From: an uncultured Sulfitobacter sp.
GTDB lineage: Bacteria > Pseudomonadota > Alphaproteobacteria > Rhodobacterales > Rhodobacteraceae
Length of the DNA stretch: 64,000 nucleotides
Assembly (NCBI RefSeq): GCF_947500075.1
Contig: NZ_CANMQS010000002.1
Span: forward strand, 124,001-188,000
Direction of reading: 5' to 3'
Below are positions 34,486 through 44,206 of the stretch, in pieces (position 1 is the first letter of the stretch; every line of letters starts with the position of its first letter). The position numbers were made by a program, and so were the translations under genes. The notes under the pieces are model-generated. The model was not told the origin of the DNA. It searched no databases and saw only the letters and a list, made by a program, of their open reading frames with translations.

Positions 34486-36309
34486 TCAGTCTTCCATCGC
34501 TTCAAGCTCATCAATGAAGCCGGAAATCACGCTCAGCCCCTTGTCCCAGAACGCGGGATCGCTGGCGTCCAGACCGAAGGGGGCAAGCAACTCCTTGTGG
34601 TGTTTGGAGCCGCCTGCTTTGAGCATGTCGAAATACTTCTCCTCGAACCCGGCTTCCCCATCGGCGTAAACCGCATAGAGCGCGTTCACCAAGCCATCGC
34701 CAAAGGCGTAGGCATAGACGTAGAAAGGCGAATGCACGAAGTGCGGGACGTAGGACCAGAAGGTCTCATAGCCGTCCATGAATTCAAAGGCAGGTCCAAG
34801 GCTTTCGGCCTGCACGGACATCCACAGGGCGTTGATGTCTTCGGGCGTCAGTTCGCCATTCCGGCGCGCGGCGTGGAGTTTGCATTCGAAGTCGTAAAAC
34901 GCAATCTGGCGGACAACGGTGTTGATCATGTCTTCGACCTTGCCCGCGAGCAGCACCTTGCGTTCGGTATCCGTGGACGCATTGTCGAGCATTTTGCGGA
35001 AGGTCAGCATCTCCCCAAACACGGACGCCGTTTCAGCCAGCGTCAGCGGGGTGGAGGACAGCATTTCCCCCTGTCCAGCGGCCAGCACCTGATGCACCCC
35101 ATGGCCCAGCTCATGCGCCAAGGTCATGACATCACGCGGTTTTCCCAGATAATTCAGCATCACATAAGGATGCACATCCGTCACCGTGGGGTGGGCAAAG
35201 GCACCGGGCGCCTTGCCGGGTTTGACGGCCGCATCAATCCAACCCTTGCTGAAGAAAGGTGCCGCTAGCTCTCCCATACGCGGATCAAAAGCGCTGTAGG
35301 CGTCCATGACCATCTTCTCCGCCTGCGTCCAGTTGACGATGCGGGGGTCTTCCATTGGCAGAGGCGCGTTGCGGTCCCAGACCTGCATTTTATCAAGGCC
35401 GAGCCATTTGCGTTTCAGTTCATAGTAGCGGTGGCTGAGCTTGGGGTAGGCTTTGACAACTGCGTCGCGCAGGGCTTCCACCACCTCCGGTTCCACCTGA
35501 TTGGACAGATGCCGCCCATGCTGTGCCGTGGGCATCCCGCGCCAGCGGTCGAGGATTTCTTTCTCCTTGGCTTGCGTGTTGTGCACGCGGGCGAAGGTCT
35601 TGACGTTGTCGCCAAATACTTTCGCCAACTCCTTGGCCGCAGCTTTGCGCAGATCGCGGTCCGGATCGGTCAGCAGGTTCAGCGTGCCTTCGATGTTGCG
35701 CGTCTCTCCGGCCACATCAAAGGTGAGGCCTGCGATGGTCTCATCAAACATCCGCTCCCATGCGTCGCCGACGACGCCCAGATCGTGCAGGAATTTCTCC
35801 AACTCGTCAGACAGTTGATGCGGCTTCATCGCGCGGATGCGATCGAAGATTGGCTTGTAGCGGGCAAGATCGGCGTTCTGGGCGAACAGACCGTCTAGGT
35901 GGTTGTCCTCCAGACGGTTGATTTCAAGCGTGAAAAACACCAGCGGGGTGGTGAAATTGGTGATGCTTTCCTGACAGTCGGACATAAATTTGGCCCGGTC
36001 CGCGTCGGTGGTCAGCTGGTAATAGCGCAGCCCCGCAAAGGACATGATGCGCCCGGCGATCTGGTTGATCTTTTCGTTGCGCAGGACGCAGTCGAGAAAA
36101 CCTGCGGCGTCCAGATCGGCCAGCTTGCCTTCGTAGTCCGCGGCAAAACTGCTGCACGCCTGCTCCAGCCAGTCCAGATCGCGCTTGAGTTCAGGCGCGT
36201 CTTCACTGGCATAGAGATCGGTCAGATCCCATTCGGGCAGATCGCCGAGGTTGTCATCACCTCCAACGGCATTGGCATCACGGACGGGGAAGGGCAGTTG
36301 GAACATCAT
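34486..36309 (-). CDS. pepF: M3-family oligoendopeptidase F
   Basis: A 607-residue zinc metallopeptidase. The active site HELGHGVHQ gives H399-E400-x2-H403; the third ligand Glu lies downstream in LAETASVFGEM (about 422-432). The N-terminal alpha-helical half is typical of PepF, which degrades oligopeptides in the cytoplasm. Length matches the family. It is the first gene of a two-gene unit with the ADP-ribosylglycohydrolase-like gene. Confidence 0.94.
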   Translation of the reverse strand: MMFQLPFPVRDANAVGGDDNLGDLPEWDLTDLYASEDAPELKRDLDWLEQACSSFAADYEGKLADLDAAGFLDCVLRNEKINQIAGRIMSFAGLRYYQLTTDADRAKFMSDCQESITNFTTPLVFFTLEINRLEDNHLDGLFAQNADLARYKPIFDRIRAMKPHQLSDELEKFLHDLGVVGDAWERMFDETIAGLTFDVAGETRNIEGTLNLLTDPDRDLRKAAAKELAKVFGDNVKTFARVHNTQAKEKEILDRWRGMPTAQHGRHLSNQVEPEVVEALRDAVVKAYPKLSHRYYELKRKWLGLDKMQVWDRNAPLPMEDPRIVNWTQAEKMVMDAYSAFDPRMGELAAPFFSKGWIDAAVKPGKAPGAFAHPTVTDVHPYVMLNYLGKPRDVMTLAHELGHGVHQVLAAGQGEMLSSTPLTLAETASVFGEMLTFRKMLDNASTDTERKVLLAGKVEDMINTVVRQIAFYDFECKLHAARRNGELTPEDINALWMSVQAESLGPAFEFMDGYETFWSYVPHFVHSPFYVYAYAFGDGLVNALYAVYADGEAGFEEKYFDMLKAGGSKHHKELLAPFGLDASDPAFWDKGLSVISGFIDELEAMED

Positions 36310-36369
36310 CAGGCCTCATAAACTGTTTCGCTACACCTAAGCCGGGGCGGGGGCGGGGACAACCACCGC

Positions 36370-37968
36370 TCAGCCATAGATGCGCAGCATTTCGTTGAGA
36401 TCGTCGAGGGTGTTCGCCTCTGCCAGTGGTTTGTCCTGCCGCCAGCGCGCCATGCGCGGAAAGCGCAGGGCGACACCGGATTTGTGGCGTTTGCTCGCCT
36501 GAATGCCTTCAAAGGCGATCTCAAACACGTGATGGGGCGTGACCTGCCGCACGGGGCCAAAGCGTTGCAGGGTGTTCTTGCGCACCCAGGCGGTGATCTG
36601 GCGGAACTCGGCATCTGTGAGGCCGGAATAGGCTTTGGTGAAAGGCACAAGTTCATTGCCGTTCCAGACGGCAAAGGTGAAATCGGTAAACAGGTTTGCC
36701 CGCCTGCCGGAGCCGGCTTGCGCATAGATCATCACCGCGTCGATGGTCAGCGGGTCAAGCTTCCATTTCCACCAATCGCCCTTCTTGCGCCCGGCCAGAT
36801 AGGGGCTGTCCGCGCGTTTGAGCATCAGGCCTTCGGCATGGGCCTCCCGCGCGGTGCTGCGCAGGGAGGCGAGGGTGTCCCAGCTTTCAAACGGGTGTTG
36901 CGGGGAGAGGCGCAAAGGTGCTTCGGGCGGCAGATCGGCACAGGTCTGTTCGAGCAAGGCGCGCCGGTCCGCGAAGGGCGCGTCGCGCAGGTCATCGCCT
37001 TGCCATTCGAGCATGTCATAGGCGTGAAGTACCACGGGGGCCTCCGCCAACAGCTTTTTCGGCACGGTCTTGCGCCCGATGCGGGCTTGCAGTGCATTGA
37101 AACTGGATGGTTTATCCTGATCCGCAGGCCAGACGAGCAGCTCACCATCCAGCACGGTGCCCGGCGGGATGTGGTCAATGGCGCGGGCGAGTTCGGGGAA
37201 GCGGTCCGTCATCAATTCCTCTCCCCGCGACCAGACGAAGTAAGACCCATCGCGCAGGATCAACTGCCCCCGGATGCCGTCCCATTTCCATTCCGCGCGC
37301 CAGTCCTGCGGATCACCGAGCGTGCCGGGGCCGTCTTCCAGGGCATAGGCAAGGTAGAAAGGATAGGGGCGGGAGGCATCGGCGGTGGCGTCGTCGGCTT
37401 CAATCAACTGGTGCCAAGTGACATCATCCGGGTGCCAGTTGCCCATCAAGCGGTGGGCCAGTTCCGCCTCCGGCTTGCCCGTTGCCCGAGACAGCGCGCG
37501 GGTCATCAGTTTCTGACTGACGCCCATGCGAAACCCACCGGTGATCAGTTTGTTGAAGACGAACCGCTCCGTCCCGCCCAGCCGGTTCCATGCGTCGATA
37601 ACAAAGGTCTTGCGGTTGAGTTCACCCACATCAGCTAAGCCGCGTAGTGCATTGATCCAGAAGGAGAGATCGGATTTATCCTCAGTGTCGTTCGGGGGTA
37701 ATACAAGGGCAATGGTCTCTGCCAGATCGCCCACAACGGCATAGCTGTCTTCAAAGAGCCAGAGCGGGATCTCCGCCGCTTCCGCCGCCCATTCGCGCAG
37801 GCGCGTGGTGGTCACAGCCCGCTTCGGGCGGCGTCCGGAGAACAGCGCAACGGTCCACAGCCGGTCCATGTCATTGGCATCGTTGAAGTAATCGGCCAAT
37901 GCCGCGACTTTCACGGTGGTTTTCGTGCTTTGGTCAATGGCGTTGAAAAGGGCGGCAAAGCGCTTCAT
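36370..37968 (-). CDS. ATP-dependent DNA ligase (ligase-associated DNA damage response type)
   Basis: A 532-residue ATP-dependent ligase. The nucleotidyltransferase motif I is EWKWDGIRGQ with Lys228 as the adenylated residue. Motifs VLDGELLVW and EGLMLKRADSPY, and the OB-fold motif KGDWWKWKLD, follow. An N-terminal helical DNA-binding domain precedes them. This family, found with a beta-lactamase-fold exonuclease, is annotated as cisplatin damage response ligase. Its start overlaps the stop of the exonuclease gene (ATGA), which is the first gene of the unit. The usual helicase and phosphoesterase partners are not here. Confidence 0.93.
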   Translation of the reverse strand: MKRFAALFNAIDQSTKTTVKVAALADYFNDANDMDRLWTVALFSGRRPKRAVTTTRLREWAAEAAEIPLWLFEDSYAVVGDLAETIALVLPPNDTEDKSDLSFWINALRGLADVGELNRKTFVIDAWNRLGGTERFVFNKLITGGFRMGVSQKLMTRALSRATGKPEAELAHRLMGNWHPDDVTWHQLIEADDATADASRPYPFYLAYALEDGPGTLGDPQDWRAEWKWDGIRGQLILRDGSYFVWSRGEELMTDRFPELARAIDHIPPGTVLDGELLVWPADQDKPSSFNALQARIGRKTVPKKLLAEAPVVLHAYDMLEWQGDDLRDAPFADRRALLEQTCADLPPEAPLRLSPQHPFESWDTLASLRSTAREAHAEGLMLKRADSPYLAGRKKGDWWKWKLDPLTIDAVMIYAQAGSGRRANLFTDFTFAVWNGNELVPFTKAYSGLTDAEFRQITAWVRKNTLQRFGPVRQVTPHHVFEIAFEGIQASKRHKSGVALRFPRMARWRQDKPLAEANTLDDLNEMLRIYG

Positions 37969-38993
37969 GTCGCGCCCTCCGGCTCATCTGTGCTGGCGTC
38001 GAGGGTTTCGCCTTCAAACTGGGTTGGCACAACCTGCGCGTTCCAGCCTTCGTCTTGTAGATACCGCGTGAAGACATCCGTGTAACCATGCGTGACATAT
38101 ATGTTTTCCGCGCCCGTCTCTTTGATCGCCCAGAGCAACCCATGCCAGTCCGCATGGTCAGAAATCACAAACCCCCGATCCCCCGCACGCCGCCTGCGCA
38201 CACCGCGCAGCGCCATCCAGCCAGAGGCGAAGGCGGTTTCCTGCGGGCCGAACGTCTTGGCCCATTTGCTGCCCAGTGCCGATGGCGGGGCAAGGACCAG
38301 CGCGCGGGGGTGGTCCTTTGGGCTCAGTTCCGCATTGGCGAGGGTCGTGTCAGGCAGGGTAAGCCCCTGATCCCGAAGGACTCTATTCGTATGCTCAACA
38401 GCGCCATGGGTGAGGATCGGACCAATCGCCGGATCCAGCATCGCCATCAGCCGCTGCGCCTTGCCCAGGGCATAGGCCCCCAGAAACGCGGTTTTGCCCT
38501 GTGCGGCACAGCCAGCCCACCACTCATTCAACGCCGCCGCCACATCGCGTTGATCGGCCCAGCGAAACACCGGCAGGCCAAAGGTGCTTTCGGTGATGAA
38601 GTGATGGCAGCGCACGGGTTCAAATGCCTCGCTCAGCCCATCATCGACGATCTTGTAATCCCCGGAGGCGACCCAGACCTCACCGCCGACCTCGACGCGG
38701 ATCTGGGCAGAGCCGGGCACATGGCCCGCCGGATGGAACGACACCTGTGCACCGCCGATCTGGCGGACTTCTCCAAAATCAATGCCTTCTGCGGTGATAT
38801 CCCCAAGCCGGTGCCGCATCACGGGCAGTGCGGCATGTGTGGCAAGGTAACTGCCCATGCCCCAGCGTGCATGGTCGGCATGGCCGTGGGTGATCAGCGC
38901 CCGTGCAACCGGGCGCCAGGGATCGATGTAGAAATCCCCGGCAGCGCAATAGATGCCTTTGTCTGTAAAGGTGAGAACCGCGTCCTTGCTCAT
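37965..38993 (-). CDS. Ligase-associated metallo-beta-lactamase-fold exonuclease
   Basis: A 342-residue nuclease of the beta-CASP/metallo-beta-lactamase fold (SNM1-like). Its metal motif is LITHGHADHARWG (HxHxDH, about residues 34-46); HPAGHVPGSAQIRV and SGDYK follow. It is the standard partner of the downstream ATP-dependent ligase and is thought to process DNA crosslinks or ends. I start at ATG 38993 (MSKDAVLTF); a TTG nine bases upstream is possible but less likely. No SOS box was seen upstream. Confidence 0.93.
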   Translation of the reverse strand: MSKDAVLTFTDKGIYCAAGDFYIDPWRPVARALITHGHADHARWGMGSYLATHAALPVMRHRLGDITAEGIDFGEVRQIGGAQVSFHPAGHVPGSAQIRVEVGGEVWVASGDYKIVDDGLSEAFEPVRCHHFITESTFGLPVFRWADQRDVAAALNEWWAGCAAQGKTAFLGAYALGKAQRLMAMLDPAIGPILTHGAVEHTNRVLRDQGLTLPDTTLANAELSPKDHPRALVLAPPSALGSKWAKTFGPQETAFASGWMALRGVRRRRAGDRGFVISDHADWHGLLWAIKETGAENIYVTHGYTDVFTRYLQDEGWNAQVVPTQFEGETLDASTDEPEGAT

Positions 38994-39053
38994 ACTCCGC
39001 AATGTAGCTGCATCACGCGGCTTGCACAGGGGTAAGGATTTTGGAGACCGCGG

Positions 39054-40001
39054 TCAGGAGGTCACGGTTGCCGAGAACAGCCGCTGGATGCCATCCAGGA
39101 TCGGATTGCGCATGTCGGGCACTTCCATCAGCACTTCGTGCTCTCCCCCTTCGACCATTTCCAGCCGTCCGCCTTTCCAGCTTTCCATGCGGGACTGGAC
39201 GCGGGGCATGTCGACGATGCGCTCGTTTGTGCCCATCCAGGCGACCGCCGGTAGGTTGGGGGCGGCGCGTTCTGACAGATGGGCGGTTTCTGCCAGCGCT
39301 TCGCGCAGCCAGACATAGCTGGGACCCCCAAGGGCCAGCTCAGGATGGGCGACCAGCTGGTCGCGCATCATATCGTACATCTCGGCATCTGTGGTCAGCA
39401 TGTTGTCTTCAAAGGGGGCCGCCTGCACATAGGGCTGCGTGGTGGAGCCGGGGGGCAGCAGATGGCCCTTGCCGAGTTTCGGCATCATGGTGGACAGCAC
39501 GCCTGCCACCAATTTCAGATGCGGCTTGATATAGATGCCCCACATCGGCCCGGTGAAGGCCGCTGATTGCACCGGCAAGCCTTCCATCACCGCGCGCAAC
39601 CCGATGCAGCCGCCCATGGAATGGGCCAGCAGGAAAAACGGGCGCGGCATGCCCAGCGTGCGCGCAGCGCGCATCATCGCGGCCACGTCCTTTTGGTAGT
39701 CCTGAAAGGCGTCAACATGGCCCACCAGCGGATCGTCCAACATCCGGTCCGCAAGGCCCTGTCCGCGCCAGTCAATCGACATGGATGCAAACCCGCGCGT
39801 GGCAAGTTCCCGCGCGGTTTCGCCATATTTCTCAATGTATTCCGTCCGGCCAGGGAACATCAGCACCGTGCCTTTGGCCCCCTGAAGCGGCCAGGCGCCC
39901 ACACGGATCCGCTTCCCGTCGGAGGTGACAGCCCAATGGGCCGCACCCCCTTCAGGGCCCGGATACACATCCGTGAAGAGTGGCGCTGGCGTCAGCTCCA
40001 T
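39054..40001 (-). CDS. Alpha/beta hydrolase (monoacylglycerol-lipase-like)
   Basis: A 315-residue serine hydrolase with the nucleophile elbow HSMGGCIG (Ser in G-x-S-x-G-like LAHSMGG), the oxyanion region VLMFPGRTEYIEKY and a C-terminal catalytic His in EGGEHEVL. The TEYIEKYGETAREL segment is typical of the serine aminopeptidase S33/hydrolase-4 group, to which monoacylglycerol lipases and lysophospholipases belong. It overlaps the stop of the SCP2 gene upstream (ATGA), so the two are coupled, suggesting lipid metabolism. Substrate unknown. Confidence 0.88.
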   Translation of the reverse strand: MELTPAPLFTDVYPGPEGGAAHWAVTSDGKRIRVGAWPLQGAKGTVLMFPGRTEYIEKYGETARELATRGFASMSIDWRGQGLADRMLDDPLVGHVDAFQDYQKDVAAMMRAARTLGMPRPFFLLAHSMGGCIGLRAVMEGLPVQSAAFTGPMWGIYIKPHLKLVAGVLSTMMPKLGKGHLLPPGSTTQPYVQAAPFEDNMLTTDAEMYDMMRDQLVAHPELALGGPSYVWLREALAETAHLSERAAPNLPAVAWMGTNERIVDMPRVQSRMESWKGGRLEMVEGGEHEVLMEVPDMRNPILDGIQRLFSATVTS

Positions 40002-40291
40002 CAGCCCAGGACGGCAGCCAGCTTCATTGCCATGCCCATGTCGCCGTCAACAGCAAGTTTGCCGGACATGAAGGCCGCCGTAGGGTTGGTGTCCCCTTCC
40101 ATGATGCCCTTGAACGTCTCGACATCCGCAGACAGCGTCACATCGGCATCTTCATCGGCAGCACGTGCGCCGGAACTGTCCATCATCACACAGCCTTCGC
40201 CCGCGATGTCGAACTTGGCCGTTCCATCGAAATCAGCGCCCGCCAGCTTTGCATTCAGCGCGGACACAGCTTCGTTTACAATATCACTCAT
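40001..40291 (-). CDS. SCP2 sterol-binding domain protein
   Basis: A 96-residue single-domain protein of the SCP2 family, with FDIAGEGCVMMDSS, DADVTLSADVETFKGIMEGD and PTAAFMSGKLAVDGDMGMAMKL. The fold forms a hydrophobic tunnel for lipids or acyl-CoA. ATG 40291 has an AAAGGGA ribosome site; the longer reading frame is rejected. The start of the next gene overlaps its stop codon. It faces away from the TPR protein gene with a 74 bp shared promoter region. Confidence 0.92.
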   Translation of the reverse strand: MSDIVNEAVSALNAKLAGADFDGTAKFDIAGEGCVMMDSSGARAADEDADVTLSADVETFKGIMEGDTNPTAAFMSGKLAVDGDMGMAMKLAAVLG

Positions 40292-40365
40292 CGTAGTCCC
40301 TTTTTGGTGAAATGCTGCAGTCACGGGTGGAATTGCGGCGGCAGCCTGTTACATTCACATTTGTT

Positions 40366-40923
40366 ATGCCCGTCTTACCCGTCAACCTCAAACGTCACTT
40401 TACGGCACTTGGCTTCGTGGTGTTGCTGTCCAGCATGGCCACAGCACAGGAAAAGACCGCCGAACTGCTGGAAAACCTGCGCACAGCGGGTCCGGTGGAT
40501 GCCCCGCGCATCGCCCACGATATTGAGCGGGAATGGTCGCGGTCCGGCTCTGCGGCGATGGATATGCTGTTGATCCGGGGCCGCGAAGCGCTGGAAGAGG
40601 GCAACTACCCGCTGGCGATTGAGCATTTTACCGCCCTGACAGATCATGCGCCGGATTTTGCCGAAGGGTTCCACGCCCGCGCAGAGGCGTATTTCAGGCG
40701 GGACCTTTTTGGTCCGGCTTTGGATGATCTGGAGCGGACCCTTGCCCTGAACCCGCAGCATTACGATGCCATCTTTGGTCTGGCTGTGATGATGCAGGAA
40801 TTCGGCGATCTGCGCCGCGCCGCTGACCTCTATCGCCAAGTCCTGGCGATTTATCCCCATCACGAGAACGCAAGTCAGGCGTTGTCGCGCCTCAAGCGCG
40901 ACGGGATTGGGCGGGAAATCTGA
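40366..40923 (+). CDS. Secreted tetratricopeptide-repeat protein
   Basis: A 185-residue protein with an N-terminal signal peptide (LKRHFTALGFVVLLSSMATA, then QE) and about three TPR units in the second half: GREALEEGNYPLAIEHFTAL, then ARAEAYFRRDLFGPALDDLE, then FGDLRRAADLYRQVLAIYP. It is probably periplasmic and acts as a binding scaffold. I chose ATG 40366; earlier in-frame starts lack a proper signal sequence start. It lies 12 bases before the helicase gene. Confidence 0.85.
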   Translation: MPVLPVNLKRHFTALGFVVLLSSMATAQEKTAELLENLRTAGPVDAPRIAHDIEREWSRSGSAAMDMLLIRGREALEEGNYPLAIEHFTALTDHAPDFAEGFHARAEAYFRRDLFGPALDDLERTLALNPQHYDAIFGLAVMMQEFGDLRRAADLYRQVLAIYPHHENASQALSRLKRDGIGREI

Positions 40924-40935
40924 TCGGGGACGCAT

Positions 40936-43767
40936 GTGTCAGGGACTTCTAGGGTCGTGGCCGTTCTGGGCCCGACCAATACCGGCAAGACCACCTATGC
41001 CATTGACAGGATGCTCGCCCACCGCACGGGCGTGATCGGCCTGCCGCTGCGTCTGCTGGCCCGCGAGGTCTATGACCGCATCGTGGCCCTGCGCGGTCCG
41101 TCGGTTGTTGCATTGGTGACGGGGGAGGAACGGATCGTGCCGCCGCGCACCCAATATTGGGTCTGCACGGTGGAGGCGATGCCAGAAGGCATGGGCGCGG
41201 ATTGCGTTGCGATTGATGAGATCCAGCTCTGCGCCGATCCTGAGCGGGGCCATGTGTTCACCGACCGTCTGCTGCGCGCGCGGGGGCAGCATGAGACGCT
41301 GTTTCTGGGCTCTGACACCATGCGGGGCACGATTGCCGCACTTGTCCCGAAGGTGGATTTCCTGCGGCGGGAGCGGATGTCCGAATTGACCTATTCAGGT
41401 CAGAAAAAGATAAGCCGTATGCGTCCGCGCAGTGCAATAGTCGGGTTTTCGGTTGAGAATGTATATGCGATTGCAGAGCTGATCCGCCGCCAGAAGGGCG
41501 GTGCAGCGGTGGTGATGGGCGCGCTTTCCCCGCGCACCCGCAATGCGCAGGTGGACATGTATCAATCCGGCGAAGTTGATTTTCTGGTGGCCACGGATGC
41601 CATCGGAATGGGGCTGAACCTGGATGTGGATCACGTGGCGTTCTCGGCGCTAGCAAAATTTGATGGACGGCGGATGCGGCCGCTTGCGCCCAATGAACTG
41701 GCCCAGATCGCGGGGCGCGCAGGGCGGGGCATGAAAAGCGGCACCTTTGGTGTGACCGGGGATGCGCCTGCGCTGGATGACGGTGTGGCGCGGGCCATCA
41801 TGGACCATCACTTCACCCCGCAGAACAAGATCAACTGGCGCAACCACGCGCTGCAATTCGGTTCCATCGACCGTCTGATCGCCACGCTTGAAGCCAAGCC
41901 GGAGGACGAGCGTTTGGTGCGGGCGCGCGAAGCGGATGATCTGCGCGCGCTGAAATCACTGGGGCAGGTGGATGAGATCATGGCACGCTGCGGGGACGGG
42001 CCATCGGTGAAGCTGCTCTGGGATGTCTGCCGCATCCCGGATTTTCGCGGCATCAGCCACGCCGAACACGCCAGCTTGCTGGAGACGATTTTCACCGATC
42101 TGCACCAGCATGGGGAGATCCGCGAAGACTGGCTGGCGCGGCAAATCAAGCGCATCGACCGCACCGATGGGGACATTGATGCGCTGTCCAAACGGCTCGC
42201 CTTTATCCGCACATGGACTTATGTCGCACAGCGCAAAGGCTGGACTCGTGATGAAAGCCATTGGCGCGGGGCGACCCGTGTCGTAGAAGACCGCCTATCA
42301 GACGCGCTGCATGAACGTCTGACCCAAAGATTTGTAGACCGGCGCACCTCTGTTTTGCTGCGCCGGCTAGGACAGAAGGAGGCCATGGTGGCCGAAGTAA
42401 ATGATACCGGTGAAGTCACCGTCGAAGGCGAATTTGTAGGCAAGCTGGACGGGTTCCGTTTCCGCGCTGACAAGGGTGCTGGCGGGGCAGAAGAGAAAAC
42501 GATCAAGACCGCCGCGTTGCAGGCGCTGGCGCCGCAGTTCCATCTGCGCGCGGATCGTTTCTACAACGCGCCGGATACGGAGATTGATTTCACCGAACAG
42601 GGCGGCCTGATGTGGGGCTCCTCTGCGGTAGGCAAGCTGGTGGCAGGGCCCGATGCGCTGCGCCCGCAGGTTGAGGTGTTTGTGGATGACGTCGCTGGCG
42701 CGGAAGTGGCCCAGAAGGTCCAGCGCCGGTTGCAGCATTTCATCGACCGGAAGGTCGCCGCCTTGTTCGAGCCGCTTCTGGCCTTGTCCAAGGATGAAAC
42801 CCTGACTGGCCTGGTGCGGGGGTTCGCGTTTCAACTGGTTGAATCCTTTGGTATTCTGCCCCGCGCTGCCGTGGCGCGTGACGTCAAGGCGTTGGACCAG
42901 GATGCGCGCGCAACCCTGCGCAAACATGGTGTGCGCTTTGGGCAGTTCACGATCTTTATGCCCCTTATTCTGAAGCCCGCACCAACACGGCTGCGGCTGG
43001 TGTTGTGGTCGCTGTCCAAGGGGTTGGAGACCTTTCCGGAATCCCCGCCACCCGGTCTGGTGACAATCCCGGTTGACGATGGCGCGCCTGCGGGCGCTGA
43101 CACGATGTCGGGCTACCGCAATGCAGGCACCCGTGCGATCCGCATTGATATGCTGGAGCGGCTGGCGGACATGCTGCGGGTGGAGGATTCGCGCGGTGGG
43201 TTCGAAGCCAAGGCGGATATGCTGTCGATCACGGGCATGACGCTTGATCAGTTTGCAGAGCTGATGCAGGGGCTGGGATATGCCGCTGAAAAGGGCGAGC
43301 GGGTGAAGGTGAAAGCCGCGCCGGAAGCGCCTGCTGCTGCGGCGGATGCACCTGCGTCTGAGACCGCAACACCCTCCGAAGAGGCACCTGCCGAGGTACC
43401 TGATGAGGCGGAGGTTCCTGCGGAAGCGACCGCCGAGGCCGAAACAGATGAAAAACCCGAGGTGACCAGCGAAGCTGACACCTCAACGGATGCGCAAATT
43501 GACGCACCTGAGATGGAGGTTTTCTATTCCTTCACCTGGGGTGGCAATGCCCGCGCGAACACCCAGAACCGGCGCGGCGGCGGTGACCGTCCGCAGGGCA
43601 AGGGCAAACCCAAGGGCCGCAAGGGCGGGCCGCGCGACAAGGGCGACCGGGGTGACCGGGGTGGCAAATCGCAGAACTTCTCGGCCAAGCCGCCGCGCAA
43701 GGAAAAGCAGATCGACCCCGATAACCCCTTCGCAGCGGCGCTTATGGGGTTGAAGGACGGCAAATAA
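40936..43767 (+). CDS. Suv3-like superfamily 2 RNA helicase with low-complexity basic tail
   Basis: A 943-residue helicase starting at GTG. Walker A is GPTNTGKTT (about 12-20), the DExx box is AIDEIQLC and motif VI is QIAGRAGRG (about 254). The domain order matches Suv3 (mitochondrial degradosome) helicases, with a SUV3_C-type region further on. Residues from about 790 are Ala/Glu-rich, then the end is rich in Gly/Arg/Lys (RRGGGDRPQGKGKPKGRKGG), an RGG-like RNA-binding tail. It ends directly at the start of an S4 RNA-binding gene. A role in RNA turnover or ribosome handling is inferred. Confidence 0.9.
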   Translation: MSGTSRVVAVLGPTNTGKTTYAIDRMLAHRTGVIGLPLRLLAREVYDRIVALRGPSVVALVTGEERIVPPRTQYWVCTVEAMPEGMGADCVAIDEIQLCADPERGHVFTDRLLRARGQHETLFLGSDTMRGTIAALVPKVDFLRRERMSELTYSGQKKISRMRPRSAIVGFSVENVYAIAELIRRQKGGAAVVMGALSPRTRNAQVDMYQSGEVDFLVATDAIGMGLNLDVDHVAFSALAKFDGRRMRPLAPNELAQIAGRAGRGMKSGTFGVTGDAPALDDGVARAIMDHHFTPQNKINWRNHALQFGSIDRLIATLEAKPEDERLVRAREADDLRALKSLGQVDEIMARCGDGPSVKLLWDVCRIPDFRGISHAEHASLLETIFTDLHQHGEIREDWLARQIKRIDRTDGDIDALSKRLAFIRTWTYVAQRKGWTRDESHWRGATRVVEDRLSDALHERLTQRFVDRRTSVLLRRLGQKEAMVAEVNDTGEVTVEGEFVGKLDGFRFRADKGAGGAEEKTIKTAALQALAPQFHLRADRFYNAPDTEIDFTEQGGLMWGSSAVGKLVAGPDALRPQVEVFVDDVAGAEVAQKVQRRLQHFIDRKVAALFEPLLALSKDETLTGLVRGFAFQLVESFGILPRAAVARDVKALDQDARATLRKHGVRFGQFTIFMPLILKPAPTRLRLVLWSLSKGLETFPESPPPGLVTIPVDDGAPAGADTMSGYRNAGTRAIRIDMLERLADMLRVEDSRGGFEAKADMLSITGMTLDQFAELMQGLGYAAEKGERVKVKAAPEAPAAAADAPASETATPSEEAPAEVPDEAEVPAEATAEAETDEKPEVTSEADTSTDAQIDAPEMEVFYSFTWGGNARANTQNRRGGGDRPQGKGKPKGRKGGPRDKGDRGDRGGKSQNFSAKPPRKEKQIDPDNPFAAALMGLKDGK

Positions 43768-44154
43768 GTGTCTGAAAAGGCTGAGAAGCTGCGTGTGGAC
43801 AAGTGGCTGTGGCAAGCACGGTTCTTCAAGACACGTTCGCTTGCAGCCGCCCGCGTGACCGATGGCAACCTGCGCATCAATGGTGATCTGACCACCAAAC
43901 GCGCCGCGACGATCACCCCCGGTGACGTGCTGACCTTTGCCCAGGGGGATCACATCCGCGTGATCCAGATCGACGCTTTGGGCACCCGCCGGGGACCGGC
44001 TCCCGAGGCGCAGGCGCTGTACACCGATCTGTCCCCGCCTGAGGCGCGAAAAGAGAAAAAACCTCCCGAAAATCCGGCGTTTGAGGGAAAAGGCCGTCCG
44101 ACCAAGCGCGACCGCCGTCAGCTTGATCTTTCTAAGGCCCGCCATCTTGAATGA
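43768..44154 (+). CDS. S4-domain RNA-binding protein (HslR-like)
   Basis: A 128-residue protein with an N-terminal S4 domain (LRVDKWLWQARFFKTRSLAA, then GNLRINGD) and a lysine- and arginine-rich C-terminal tail (KGRPTKRDRRQLDLSKARHL). HslR-type proteins bind free 50S subunits carrying a stalled peptidyl-tRNA in E. coli and allow rescue. The GTG start comes immediately after the TAA of the helicase gene, so the pair is co-translated. Confidence 0.93.
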   Translation: MSEKAEKLRVDKWLWQARFFKTRSLAAARVTDGNLRINGDLTTKRAATITPGDVLTFAQGDHIRVIQIDALGTRRGPAPEAQALYTDLSPPEARKEKKPPENPAFEGKGRPTKRDRRQLDLSKARHLE

Positions 44155-44206
44155 TGGCCCGCCCTCATTTAGCTAGCATACAAACGGAACGGACGAAGAT
44201 CATCGC

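Noticed and set aside
33370-35268. 632-codon plus-strand ORF
   Set aside because: It is antisense to the ADP-ribosylglycohydrolase-like and pepF genes, which have clear domains. Long antisense frames are common in GC-rich DNA.
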